From contig NZ_CP030830.1 in NCBI RefSeq assembly GCF_003597675.1, positions 310,001-374,000 of the forward strand: DNA of 64,000 nucleotides, written 5' to 3'. This document shows, in pieces, positions 35,153 through 44,429 of this stretch (its first letter is position 1; every line of letters begins with the position of its first letter). The notes below the pieces were generated by a model that saw only the letters and a list, made by a program, of their open reading frames with translations, was not told where the DNA came from and did no database searches. The DNA comes from Neorhizobium sp. NCHU2750 (GTDB lineage: Bacteria > Pseudomonadota > Alphaproteobacteria > Rhizobiales > Rhizobiaceae). The position numbers and the translations under genes were made by a program.

Positions 35153-38100
35153 GTGGCCGTCCCGCATTTCTCAGTCAGCATCGTTGCCCGTGGCTCCGGC
35201 CGCAGCGCCGTGCTGTCGGCGGCCTACCGTCACTGCGCCAAGATGGAATACGAGCGGGAAGCAAGAACCATCGACTACACCCGAAAGCAGGGTCTGCTTC
35301 ACGAAGAGTTCGCCATCCCCGAGAACGCGCCGGAATGGATCCGGGCGATGATCGCCGATCGGTCCGTGTCCGGTGCGTCGGAGGCGTTCTGGAACAGGGT
35401 CGAGGCCTTCGAGAAACGATCCGATGCCCAGCTCGCCAAGGATGTCACCATCGCCTTGCCGATCGAGCTGTCCGCCGAGCAGAACATCGCGCTCGTCCGG
35501 GATTTCGTCAGCCGGCACATCACCGCTGAAGGAATGGTCGCCGACTGGGTCTATCACGACGTCCCAGGCAATCCGCATGTCCATCTGATGATGACGCTGC
35601 GCCCCCTGACCGAGGACGGTTTCGGCTCCAAGAAGGTCGCGGTCATGGGGCCGGATGGAAACCCGATGCGGAACGATGCTGGCAAGATCGTCTATGAGCT
35701 CTGGGCCGGCGGCACCGACGATTTCAACGCCTTCCGGGACGGCTGGTTCGCCTGCCAGAACCGGCACCTGGCTCGCGCTGGTCTCGATGTCCGTGTCGAT
35801 GGCCGCTCCTTCGAAAAGCAAGGAATCGAGCTGACGCCGACCATTCATCTCGGCGTCGGGACCAAAGCGATCGAGCGGAAGGCAGAGGTGCGCAAACCGG
35901 GGGAACGCGAGCAGGAGATTTCGCTCGAGCGGTTAGCGCTCCAGGAAGAGCGACGCTCCGAGAATGCCCGCCGTATCACGAACAATCCCGAGATCGTCCT
36001 CGACCTGATCACGCGGGAGAAAAGCGTCTTCGATGAGCGCGATGTGGCCAAGATCCTGCATCGCTATATCGACGATGCAGTCCTGTTCCAGAGCCTGATG
36101 GCGCGCATCCTGCAAAGCCCGCAGACGCTGCGTCTCGACTGCGAACGGATCGACTTCACCACGGGTACCAAGGCACCAGCCAAGTACACCACGCGCGAGC
36201 TGATCCGGCTCGAAGCCGAGATGGCCAATCGCGCCATCTGGCTATCGCAGCGCACCTCTCACAGGGTCGATGCGACGGTCCTCGATACCGTCTTCTCGCG
36301 TCATTCCCGATTGTCGGATGAGCAGCGAACGGCGATCGAGCATGTCGTGGGATCCGAGCGGATCACCGCAGTCATCGGTCGTGCCGGGGCCGGCAAGACG
36401 ACGATGATGAAGGCCGCCCGCGAGGCATGGGAAGCGGCGGGTTATCGGGTCGTCGGGAGTGCCCTTGCCGGCAAGGCGGCCGAGGGTCTCGCGAAGGAAG
36501 CCGGTATCGCTTCGCGGACGCTTTCATCGTGGGAGCTTCGATGGAGCCAGGGTCGAAACCACCTCGATTATAAGACAGTTATTGTGCTCGACGAGGCCGG
36601 TATGGTCTCGTCCAGACAGATGGCGCTGCTGGTCGAAACAGCTACAAAGGCGGGCGCCAAACTCGTGCTGGTCGGCGATCCGGAACAGCTCCAGCCGATC
36701 GAAGCGGGTGCCGCCTTCCGCGCGATTTCCGATCGCATCGGTTATGCCGAACTGGAAACAATCTACCGCCAGCGCGACCAGTGGATGCGTGATGCCTCCC
36801 TCGATCTCGCGCGTGGCCGTATCGGAAAAGCCATCGCCGCCTACGAAAACCACGGCAGGATGATCGGCGCGAAGCTGAAGACGGATGCGGTCCAAAACCT
36901 CATTGCCGATTGGGACCGCGATTACGATCCGGCGAAGTCGTCATTGATCCTCGCTCACCTGCGCCGTGATGTCCGCATGCTCAACGAACTCGCGCGCGCA
37001 AAGCTCGTCGAGCGGGGCTTGGTCGATGAAGGGTCGGCCTTCAAAACCGCCGACGGCGTCAGGATGTTTGCAGCCGGCGACCAGATCGTCTTTCTCAAGA
37101 ACGAGGGATCGCTTGGGGTCAAGAACGGCATGCTGGCCAAGGTGGTCGAAGCCGCCCCCGGCCGCCTGACCGCCGTGCTCGGTGAGGGTGCTGACGCCAA
37201 GCGCGTTACGGTCGAACAGCGCTTCTATAACAATGTCGATCATGGTTATGCGACGACCGTTCATAAGAGCCAGGGGGCGACCGTCGATCAGGTGAAGGTG
37301 CTCGCTTCCCTGTCGCTGGACCGCCACCTTACCTATGTCGCCATGACCCGTCATCGCGAGGATCTCGGCGTCTATTACGGCACCCGTTCCTTTGCCAAGG
37401 CCGGCGGGTTGGTCGAGCTTCTATCACGCAAGAATTCCAAGGAAACGACGCTCGATTACGCGGGCGGATCGCTCTACCGCCAGGCGCTCCGCTTCGCCGA
37501 GGCGCGGGGTCTCCACCTCGTGAATGTCGCCAGAACCGTCGCCCGGGATCGGCTGGAATGGACGGTGCGGCAGAAGCAGCGGCTGGTCGATCTCGCAGGC
37601 CGCCTCGCCGCCATCGGAGCCCGCATCGGTCTCTCCTCATCGCAGCCCCATTCGTCCACGCAATCCACCGCAAAGGATGCAAAGCCCATGGTCGCAGGTA
37701 TCACGACTTTCCCGAAATCGATCGACCAGGCGGTCGAGGACAAGCTGTCCGCCGATCCCGGTTTGAAGAAGCAATGGGACGATGTCTCGACCCGCTTCCA
37801 TCTCGTCTATGCCGATCCACAATCGGCCTTCAAGGCGGTCAATGTGGACGCCATGCTGGCGGACAAGTCCGCTGCTGCCAACACCTTGTTCAAGGTCGCG
37901 AATGACCCGGAAAGCTTTGGAGCCTTGAAGGGCAAGACCGGGATCTTTGCCGGCAAGGCAGACAAGCAGGATCGCGACACCGCAATCCTTAACGTGCCCG
38001 CTCTGGCCCGCAATCTCGAACAATATCTCAAGGCCCGCGCCGAGGCCGAGCACAAGCACGAGGCCGAGGAGCGTGGGGTCCGCGCGAAGCTCTCGATCGA

Positions 38101-38479
38101 CATCCCGGCACTCTCGGCCAATGCGAAGACCGTCCTCGAGCGGGTCCGCGATGCCATCGATCGCAACGACCTGCCATCAGGGCTGGAATGTGCGCTCGCC
38201 GACAAGATGGTGAAGGCCGAATTGGAGGGGTTTGCCCGCGCCGTTTCGGAGCGGTTCGGCGAGCGGACGCTCCTCGGCATCGCCGCCAAGACGGCAGATG
38301 GAGAGGCGTTCCAACGCGCGACAGCAAGCATGGCGCCCGGCCAGAGAGCGGAGGTCAAGGCAGCCTGGGATCAGATGCGGACGGTCCAGCAGCTCTCCGC
38401 ACATGAACGCTCAGTGACCGCGTTGAAGCAGGCCGAGACGATGCGGCAGACAAAGAACCAGGGGCTTACACTGAAATGA
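35153..38479 (+). CDS. traA: TraA relaxase-helicase (MOBQ)
   Basis: A 1108-residue protein starting at GTG 35153 (ribosome site AGGAG) with MAVPHFSVSIVARGSGRSA, the standard TraA N-terminus. The relaxase domain has the HUH signature (YHDVPGNPHVHLMMTLRP) and Tyr residues in AAYRHCAKMEYEREARTIDY. A superfamily-1 helicase follows: Walker A GRAGAGKTTMM, Walker B VIVLDEAGM, motif V-like TTVHKSQGATVDQ and motif VI YVAMTRHRED. It nicks and unwinds the plasmid for transfer. The C-terminal 300 residues are a helical accessory domain. The frame is open upstream of 35153, but that part crosses oriT. Confidence 0.95.
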   Translation: MAVPHFSVSIVARGSGRSAVLSAAYRHCAKMEYEREARTIDYTRKQGLLHEEFAIPENAPEWIRAMIADRSVSGASEAFWNRVEAFEKRSDAQLAKDVTIALPIELSAEQNIALVRDFVSRHITAEGMVADWVYHDVPGNPHVHLMMTLRPLTEDGFGSKKVAVMGPDGNPMRNDAGKIVYELWAGGTDDFNAFRDGWFACQNRHLARAGLDVRVDGRSFEKQGIELTPTIHLGVGTKAIERKAEVRKPGEREQEISLERLALQEERRSENARRITNNPEIVLDLITREKSVFDERDVAKILHRYIDDAVLFQSLMARILQSPQTLRLDCERIDFTTGTKAPAKYTTRELIRLEAEMANRAIWLSQRTSHRVDATVLDTVFSRHSRLSDEQRTAIEHVVGSERITAVIGRAGAGKTTMMKAAREAWEAAGYRVVGSALAGKAAEGLAKEAGIASRTLSSWELRWSQGRNHLDYKTVIVLDEAGMVSSRQMALLVETATKAGAKLVLVGDPEQLQPIEAGAAFRAISDRIGYAELETIYRQRDQWMRDASLDLARGRIGKAIAAYENHGRMIGAKLKTDAVQNLIADWDRDYDPAKSSLILAHLRRDVRMLNELARAKLVERGLVDEGSAFKTADGVRMFAAGDQIVFLKNEGSLGVKNGMLAKVVEAAPGRLTAVLGEGADAKRVTVEQRFYNNVDHGYATTVHKSQGATVDQVKVLASLSLDRHLTYVAMTRHREDLGVYYGTRSFAKAGGLVELLSRKNSKETTLDYAGGSLYRQALRFAEARGLHLVNVARTVARDRLEWTVRQKQRLVDLAGRLAAIGARIGLSSSQPHSSTQSTAKDAKPMVAGITTFPKSIDQAVEDKLSADPGLKKQWDDVSTRFHLVYADPQSAFKAVNVDAMLADKSAAANTLFKVANDPESFGALKGKTGIFAGKADKQDRDTAILNVPALARNLEQYLKARAEAEHKHEAEERGVRAKLSIDIPALSANAKTVLERVRDAIDRNDLPSGLECALADKMVKAELEGFARAVSERFGERTLLGIAAKTADGEAFQRATASMAPGQRAEVKAAWDQMRTVQQLSAHERSVTALKQAETMRQTKNQGLTLK

Positions 38480-39042
38480 ACCCTGCTCCCTCGGATGCCC
38501 GAAAAATCACACGCCGATCGCGCGGTCCGGCGCGGATATTGACGGCGGCAGCGATCGTCGGTGCCGGCACTTTCCTGGCTGGCCTTTACGGCGGATTGCG
38601 GATCAACACGACCGCAAGCGAACCACTGGGCATTTGGCGGATCATGCCGCTCGACCGGCCAGCCGCGAGAGGCGATCTCGTCTTTGTCTGCTTGCCGGAA
38701 AATGCCGACAGCGCGGTCGGGAAATCGCGGGGTTATCTACGGCCTGGATTGTGCCCGGACGGAGTTGGCCCGTTGATCAAAACGGTCGTGGCGGTCGCAG
38801 GCGAAAAGATCACCGTGGGCGGTTCCGTCACCATCGATGGGATCGCGCTCGCCGACTCCCGTGTCGTCGAAATTGATGGCAGGGGCCGACCGCTTGTCCC
38901 CTACGCAGGCGGTGTCGTCCCTTACGGTCAGGTGTTCCTGCACTCGCCCTTCGCCGGCTCATGGGACAGTCGATATTTTGGCCCGCTCCCCGCATCGGGG
39001 ATCCTCGGTCTCGCCCGCGAGGTGCTGACCTATGATCCGTGA
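38476..39042 (+). CDS. traF: TraF, conjugal transfer signal peptidase (S26)
   Basis: A 188-residue membrane protein. After one N-terminal helix (ILTAAAIVGAGTFLAGLYGG), the Ser (ASEPLGIWR) and Lys (LIKTVVAVAGE) match the signal-peptidase-like dyad of TraF. In RP4-type systems TraF cyclises the pilin TrbC. It overlaps traA by ATGA and traB by 11 bases. Confidence 0.92.
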   Translation: MNPAPSDARKITRRSRGPARILTAAAIVGAGTFLAGLYGGLRINTTASEPLGIWRIMPLDRPAARGDLVFVCLPENADSAVGKSRGYLRPGLCPDGVGPLIKTVVAVAGEKITVGGSVTIDGIALADSRVVEIDGRGRPLVPYAGGVVPYGQVFLHSPFAGSWDSRYFGPLPASGILGLAREVLTYDP

Positions 39043-40198
39043 TCTCGCGCTGCCTATCACCCTTATCGGCGCCTCGGCGCTGGTAGGCTATGTCGGCTGG
39101 AGCGGAAGCGCCCTGACACTGCCCGTCAGCGTCGCCTTCCCCATTCTCTGGTCGTTATCGTCGAGCCGTCGGACGGCTGCTACGGTCTCAGCCGCCTACT
39201 TTCTCGCAGCGTCACGAGGATTGCCGCAAGGGGTCTCGGCTTTCTATCAGTCGGACATTCTACCCGGTATGGTGCTGTGGCTCGTTGCATCGCTCGGCTT
39301 CGTTCTGGTTCATACGGCCCTTTGGACGCACAAACTCGGATGGGCGCGGCCTATCCGCTATGTCCTGGCGATGGTGACCATGGCGGTGCCGCCCTTCGGC
39401 ATTCTCGGCTGGGCCCATCCAATCACCGCAGCCGGCATTCTCTTTCCGGGATGGGGCTGGATTGGCCTCATCCTGATGGCAGCCGGCCTTGCGGCCTTGA
39501 CGACCCGATACCGGCCGGCTGCAGCCATAGCCTTTGGTGGCCTATGGCTCTCGTCCGCCGCGTGCTGGACGTCGACAAACCTAGATCGAGACTGGCAGGG
39601 TGTCGACCTACAATTCGGCAGCAGCCTCGGTCGGGATGTGTCGCTTGCGCGCTATCATGCACTCGATTTGAACATTTCGGCGCAGCGGCACGCGGGCATA
39701 TCGGTGATCGTCCTGCCAGAGAGCGCACTGGGCTTCTGGACGCCGACCACCGAACGATGGTGGATCGAGCAGCTGAAGGGCGCCGGGGTCTCTCTGGTCG
39801 CCGGCGCCGCCGTGGTGACCGACACGGGCTATGACAACGTGCTCATTCGCGTGACGCCTGCGGGCGGCGAGGTCGTCTATCGCGAGCGCATGCCGGTGCC
39901 CGGATCGATGTGGCAGCCATGGTCTCAGTTTACAGGCAGTGCAGGCGGTGCGCGGGCGCAGTTCTTCGCAAATCCGACCATCGACATGGATGGGCGCCGC
40001 GCCGCGCCGCTGATCTGCTACGAGCAGTTGCTCGTCTGGCCGATCCTTCAGTCGATGCTGTTCGATCCGGACGTGATCGTCGCCGTCGGCAATGGCTGGT
40101 GGACGGCTGGCACCTCCATCATCGCCATTCAGCGCGCGAGCGTCGAAGCCTGGGCCCGCCTCTTCGACAAACCCCTGGTGATGTCCTTCAATACCTGA
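39032..40198 (+). CDS. traB: TraB, membrane protein with nitrilase/Lnt-like domain
   Basis: A 388-residue protein with about six membrane helices followed by a carbon-nitrogen-hydrolase-like domain. The Glu (VLPESALG) and Cys (LICYEQL) of the Glu-Lys-Cys triad are present; the expected Lys before the VP motif reads Arg-Glu (YRERMPVP), so catalysis may be altered or lost, perhaps family-wide. TraB enhances conjugation efficiency on Ti plasmids but is not strictly essential. The gene is coupled to traF. Confidence 0.9.
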   Translation: MIRDLALPITLIGASALVGYVGWSGSALTLPVSVAFPILWSLSSSRRTAATVSAAYFLAASRGLPQGVSAFYQSDILPGMVLWLVASLGFVLVHTALWTHKLGWARPIRYVLAMVTMAVPPFGILGWAHPITAAGILFPGWGWIGLILMAAGLAALTTRYRPAAAIAFGGLWLSSAACWTSTNLDRDWQGVDLQFGSSLGRDVSLARYHALDLNISAQRHAGISVIVLPESALGFWTPTTERWWIEQLKGAGVSLVAGAAVVTDTGYDNVLIRVTPAGGEVVYRERMPVPGSMWQPWSQFTGSAGGARAQFFANPTIDMDGRRAAPLICYEQLLVWPILQSMLFDPDVIVAVGNGWWTAGTSIIAIQRASVEAWARLFDKPLVMSFNT

Positions 40199-40211
40199 CG
40201 CGGAGACCCTC

Positions 40212-40883
40212 ATGGATGCTGAGCTGCTGAAAGAATGCACCGATCCCTCACTCAAGCCGGCAGTGATCGAGCAGTTCATCGATCAGGCCGGATCGGCTGA
40301 TCCTCTGGCGATCAGCGTGACGTCCGATGGCCGGCGCGTTCTCGTTCCGCGGCCACGATCGCCCGAGGAAGCCATGGCAATTGTCCGTGACTATGTCGGC
40401 AAGGCAGTCGTCCGCGTCGGGATCACCCAATATCCAGCAGGTGTCGGCGTGAAGGATGTCTCGGAAATCGATGATGGTCTCGTCGAACGCTGCTCGAACC
40501 TTCGCAATGGCACGGCCATGCTCGCCAAGATCATGCGGATTATCGCGCGATGGTATGGGGACCCCAGGGAGGACGACAAGCTGCCGCAGATCTTCGACGA
40601 TGCAGTCGTAGCCTGGCAGACAGGGGAGTTTCAGGGGATTGGGGTGTTTCAGGCGGAGGATCCGCAGCCGGTCAAGATGCAGCGAATGGAGCAGGTCGTT
40701 CCAGATGGCCAGAAGGTTGTGGGGAATGAAGAAGACAGCGTCGGCGAAATCGCCCCGATAGCGAGCGCACCGTCACCATCTCAGCCGGAAATTCGGGATG
40801 CCAGTAGCATGGCCCCAGACAAGGCAGGCATACGGATCGATCTCACGCGGATCGGGGGGCGTGGTTCGTCGGAAAGTCGATGA
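40212..40883 (+). CDS. traH: TraH, conjugal transfer protein
   Basis: A 223-residue soluble protein with the family core (AVVRVGITQYPAGVGV, then DPREDDKLPQIFDDAVVAWQTGEF). It lies 14 bases after traB as last gene of the traA-F-B-H operon. Function not known in detail. Its 3' end overlaps the end of the fic pseudogene on the other strand by about 40 bases. Confidence 0.9.
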   Translation: MDAELLKECTDPSLKPAVIEQFIDQAGSADPLAISVTSDGRRVLVPRPRSPEEAMAIVRDYVGKAVVRVGITQYPAGVGVKDVSEIDDGLVERCSNLRNGTAMLAKIMRIIARWYGDPREDDKLPQIFDDAVVAWQTGEFQGIGVFQAEDPQPVKMQRMEQVVPDGQKVVGNEEDSVGEIAPIASAPSPSQPEIRDASSMAPDKAGIRIDLTRIGGRGSSESR

Positions 40884-41976
40884 CCAGCTCATAGGCCGTG
40901 CAGCGGCCGCCAGCCTCCCCCTTGCGTAGGATTCCCTTTGCCAAAAGGTCGGCAATATCGCGAGACGCAGTATCCTGGGATGCGTTTGTCAGCTTCGCCC
41001 ATTTCGTCGATGTGAGCTTGCCTTCGAAACCTCCTTCCAGCAGTCGATTGAGGACTTTCGCCTGCCGATGATTGAGATCCCGTGTTGCATGGGTGTGTCA
41101 GAAGTCATTCTTGAGCATGACGTTGTCGAGGGTCGACAACGCGTCGCCGACGGCATTGCCGAGGCGATCGATGAACCACTGGATCCACGTTGTAATATCG
41201 ATAGCATCCTTAGCGGTGACCGATTGCAGTACTTCATAATAGCCGCTGCGGGACCTCTCGATGGCGGCCGACATGGAGTAAAGCCTCTGTGCACCGCCGC
41301 CACTGCGGGCGAGCGTCATGTCCGCGATCGCACGGGTTATGCGGCCGTAGCCGTCGCCAAACGGATGAATGGCGACGAACCAGAGGTGGGCGATGGCTCC
41401 CTTGACCAGAGGGTCAAGATCTTGCGATCCGTTGAACCATTCGAGGAAGGCTGACATCTCTGCGTCCAGGTGCTCAGCGGGCGGAGCCACATAGTGGACC
41501 TTCTCGTGCCCAAATGCGCCCGAGACGATTTCCATGCGGCCACCGGCATCATCGCGCCAATCCCCGACCCGAAGCCTATGGCCCCATTCGTCGCGTCCGG
41601 TTAGAAACAGGGCAGAATGCCATTGAAACAGCCGTTCCGCCGTCAGCGGTTCGAAGCAATTGATTGTGGCGTCGAGCGCAATTGGACGATGCCTTCGATC
41701 GAGCGGTTTGGTGTCACGTAACCATCGATATCGATGCCGAGCCGCCTTGCCAGCGATGACCGGACCTGCTGTTCATCCAACTGTTCCCCTTCAATCGCCG
41801 ATGACTTGACGACATCGTTGGTCAACGCCTGCAGGAACGTTGTCTCGCGAATGCGCAATCCAAGGCCCTCAACGCGGCCGACCCTGATCGAGGCGAACGG
41901 CCGCAAGCCGGGCCGAGAACTGCTCGATCTTCCAACTGAATGTCGGCCAACCCGGAGATCGCCATATAGAGGTCAT
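40843..41976 (-). pseudogene. fic (DUF4172-Fic-winged helix) pseudogene with three lesions
   Basis: Read across frames, the locus encodes a typical ~378-residue Fic protein: N-terminal DUF4172 piece (IWRSPGWPTFSWKIEQ), inhibitory-helix region SSAIEGEQL, Fic core HPFGDGYGR (41341-41367; the consensus Asn is Tyr) and a C-terminal winged-helix stretch (LNHRQAKVLNRLLEGGFEG, YELVIDFP). Lesions: a deletion frameshift near 41883 after QGR, a single-base frameshift near 41677-41681 after GIVQ, and an in-frame TGA at 41098-41100 where relatives have Trp (LKNDF-stop-HTHA). A functional AMP-transferase is unlikely. Confidence 0.85.
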
Positions 41977-42014
41977 GCCCGGCAATGAGCCTGACATGCC
42001 GGGAATAGCAATGT

Positions 42015-42040
42015 TTATTTCCGCAAATATGCGGAGATAA
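42015..42040. promoter_or_regulatory. Palindromic operator upstream of fic
   Basis: TTATTTCCGCA (42015-42025) and TGCGGAGATAA (42030-42040) pair at 10 of 11 positions around AATA, 39 bases upstream of the fic start. The winged-helix domain at the end of this Fic type suggests autoregulation at such a site. It has outlived the gene. Confidence 0.55.
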
Positions 42041-42394
42041 TGGGCTCCAATCTCCGCAACATTAATATCAATGAAGCAAGGAAGGCCCAAGCATTCGTGG
42101 CGAGGCCAGAAAGACCATCTCCTCGATCATCCGCTCCAGCGCGAACAGACCAAAGCCCGGCGGAATGGAGCTTAGGCAGAATAGCGCCGAGCATTTTCGC
42201 CAAGCCAGACAGAGCGCGTGCTCCCATTTCACAAACACTTATCACTGCTCTCACATCCGTGGGCACATGAACGAAAAGAGCGACGAAAGATACGGTCCCG
42301 TGAACACGCATGACCAAAGGACCGGAATGTTGAGGCGGCATAGAACAGGATCGTCGATCAGCTCGAAAGTCCATGCCACCAGGATTGATGGATC
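42041..42394. other. Intergenic stretch, no gene seen
   Basis: 354 bases between the fic operator and the binding-protein stop. A long minus-strand frame exists here, but it has no ribosome site or recognisable sequence and I do not support it. Confidence 0.35.
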
Positions 42395-43240
42395 CTACTC
42401 AGATACTAGATCGGCATGGAACCACTGAATGCTGATTTGCCGAAGAGTTCCATCTGCTCGAGCGGCGTCAATGGCGGCGTTTAAGCGGTCGACCAAAGCG
42501 CTGTCCTCCTTTCGCATTCCTATGCCGACGCCAGGACCAAAGATCCCTCCCGAAATGCGCGGACCGTAAATTTCTGCAGCGGCCCCCTCATTGGATTGGA
42601 GGAATTCCTGCCAGACCGAATAATCGGCCAATCCCGCATCGATGCGGCCAGCCGACAAATCGAGATTCAGATTGTCCTGCGTATCATAGCTTCGGACATC
42701 GACCGCATCGCCGAGATATTGGCGCACGAAAGCTTCCGCATTGGTCGAGCCCTGCACACCGATGACCTTGCCCTGGAGATTATGCTTCAGGGTCTGCAAC
42801 AAAGTCTTGTCGTTATCGGATGATGACGAAAGATCCAATCGCGCATCACCGGCAAGACTGGGCAGAGCCGCGGTCTTGGCGACAACGAAATAGTTCGAAG
42901 TCAGGGCATAGGGCTCGGAGAAGGCGATGACCTCCTTGCGTTTGTCCGTTATCGACATGCCGGCCATGATCGCATCGAATTTGCCAACCTTTAGGGCCGG
43001 GATGATCCCGTCCCATGCCTGCGTGACAAACGTGCACGTCAACTTCGCGCGTTCGCAGAGCGCCTTGCCCACGTCGATGTCGAAGCCGATGGGCTGGCCG
43101 GCGGTATCGACGGCATTCCAAGGCGGAAAGGCCCCTTCCGTGGCGATTGTGATTGCCTTTGCTTGATTGTCTTGAGCCGGCGACTGCCCAGACCAGACGA
43201 GTACCGCAAGAGCGGCGAATGCGAGAATACGTGCTTTCAT
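42395..43240 (-). CDS. Periplasmic binding protein, lysine/arginine/ornithine-opine type (OccT/NocT-like)
   Basis: A 281-residue precursor from MKARILAFAALAVLVWSG with signal peptide ending SPAQ. SBP family 3 hallmarks: ITIATEGAFPPWN, AWDGIIPALKVGKFDAIMAGM, RKEVIAFSEPY and GVQGSTNAEAF. An insertion SLAGDARLDLSSSSDNDK is typical of LAO/opine-binding proteins. It is the last gene of a five-gene operon. AAGGGGAAG is the ribosome site. The frame is open further upstream, overlapping the racemase, without family support. Confidence 0.87.
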   Translation of the reverse strand: MKARILAFAALAVLVWSGQSPAQDNQAKAITIATEGAFPPWNAVDTAGQPIGFDIDVGKALCERAKLTCTFVTQAWDGIIPALKVGKFDAIMAGMSITDKRKEVIAFSEPYALTSNYFVVAKTAALPSLAGDARLDLSSSSDNDKTLLQTLKHNLQGKVIGVQGSTNAEAFVRQYLGDAVDVRSYDTQDNLNLDLSAGRIDAGLADYSVWQEFLQSNEGAAAEIYGPRISGGIFGPGVGIGMRKEDSALVDRLNAAIDAARADGTLRQISIQWFHADLVSE

Positions 43241-43268
43241 TATCTTCCCCTTTTTGTGGATTGGATTT

Positions 43269-44429
43269 TTAGACATGGACCCTTGGGACGTGATCCCTGA
43301 GGCCTGCATAGAGACCGATAAGATCGGTGTTCCAGCGGGACATGATCTCGGCATGGGTGATTGCCTCTTTGCCCTGACGCCCAAGCAGGACGACCTCATC
43401 GCCAAAGCGCGCATCCGGTATACCCGTGAGGTCAATGCGGATATGTTCAAGGTGGGCGGGGCCGATGAGCCGGGCACGCTGGCCTCGGACAAGTCCGACC
43501 GAACCGCACGGGGTTTCCCTCGGCAGGCCGTCTCCCCAACCCATGGCGAGAACGCCGAGCACCATTCCAGGCTTCATGCCGGGGATATCAGGGAGCGGGC
43601 CGAGTGACGCATCGATGCGCTTAACCGAAACCAGTCTCGCGGTGATTGTCATCAACGCTGGTTGCAGCATGATCGGGCGAACGTGCCTTGTCGTCTCAGC
43701 AATGCCGAACAGGAGCGCGCCCGGGTCAACTGCATCAAAGTCCATTTCCGGATGGCTCAATACACCCTCCGTGCTGGACATCATGATCATCGGCAAATCG
43801 TGGCCGAGTGTCTGGATGCTCCTGAGGGCGGAGTGCATACGCGCGAGTTGTGCCTGAGCCTGGTCCGGTTGAGAGGACGGAAGCTCACTCATGTGAGCGT
43901 AGATGCCCACTACCTCAGCGCCCGGGTCACATTCTGCTGCATCAAGGAGCTCCGGCAACCGGGCTGGCGTGACGCCAGCGCGAAAGAAGCCGAGATCGAG
44001 TTTAATGAAGGCTCGCGCTCTGGGCAGAACCGAGCGCCATTGCCTCAATTCGTCGATACTGGAAACGCTGACCGTCAGGTCCAAGGCTTCGATGATCGGC
44101 GCGTCAGCAATGCCTGCTCCCGGATAGAGAAGGATCGGTCGCGAAACGCCAGCCCGACGGATGGCGACCGCGTCGTCGATCGCCGATACTGCAAATCCGT
44201 CGATGCCCTCCTGTGCCAAAGTCATGGCAGTCTGGCCTGCACCGCAGCCATAGGCATTGCGTTTGAGGCAGCCAAAAATCTTCACATCCGAGGGCACGTT
44301 TCGGCGCAGCTGGCGATAATTGTCGCGGATGGCGCCGGTGTCGATCTGATACCAACACCCTCTCGCGCGGGCTTCATTCGTCGGTTCAGCGGCATCTTTG
44401 GGGGTGTTTCGAGCGACCATCCGGTTCAT
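43269..44429 (-). CDS. PLP alanine-racemase-fold protein, atypical active site
   Basis: A 386-residue protein from MNRMVARNTPKDA, start overlapping the permease stop by ATGA. The PLP-Lys motif (GCLKRNAYGCG) and the D..PGALLFGI segment of the Alr fold are present. The catalytic Tyr motif (usually GYGxxY before GYADG) reads SLGPLPDIPG, and GYADG is GWGDG. This argues for a non-alanine amino-acid racemase or a PLP protein with altered chemistry, perhaps acting on the imported basic amino acid or opine. Confidence 0.78.
   Translation of the reverse strand: MNRMVARNTPKDAAEPTNEARARGCWYQIDTGAIRDNYRQLRRNVPSDVKIFGCLKRNAYGCGAGQTAMTLAQEGIDGFAVSAIDDAVAIRRAGVSRPILLYPGAGIADAPIIEALDLTVSVSSIDELRQWRSVLPRARAFIKLDLGFFRAGVTPARLPELLDAAECDPGAEVVGIYAHMSELPSSQPDQAQAQLARMHSALRSIQTLGHDLPMIMMSSTEGVLSHPEMDFDAVDPGALLFGIAETTRHVRPIMLQPALMTITARLVSVKRIDASLGPLPDIPGMKPGMVLGVLAMGWGDGLPRETPCGSVGLVRGQRARLIGPAHLEHIRIDLTGIPDARFGDEVVLLGRQGKEAITHAEIMSRWNTDLIGLYAGLRDHVPRVHV

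Noticed and set aside
42015..42374. 120-codon minus-strand frame between fic and the binding protein
   Set aside because: Would end within the fic operator and shows no family or ribosome site.
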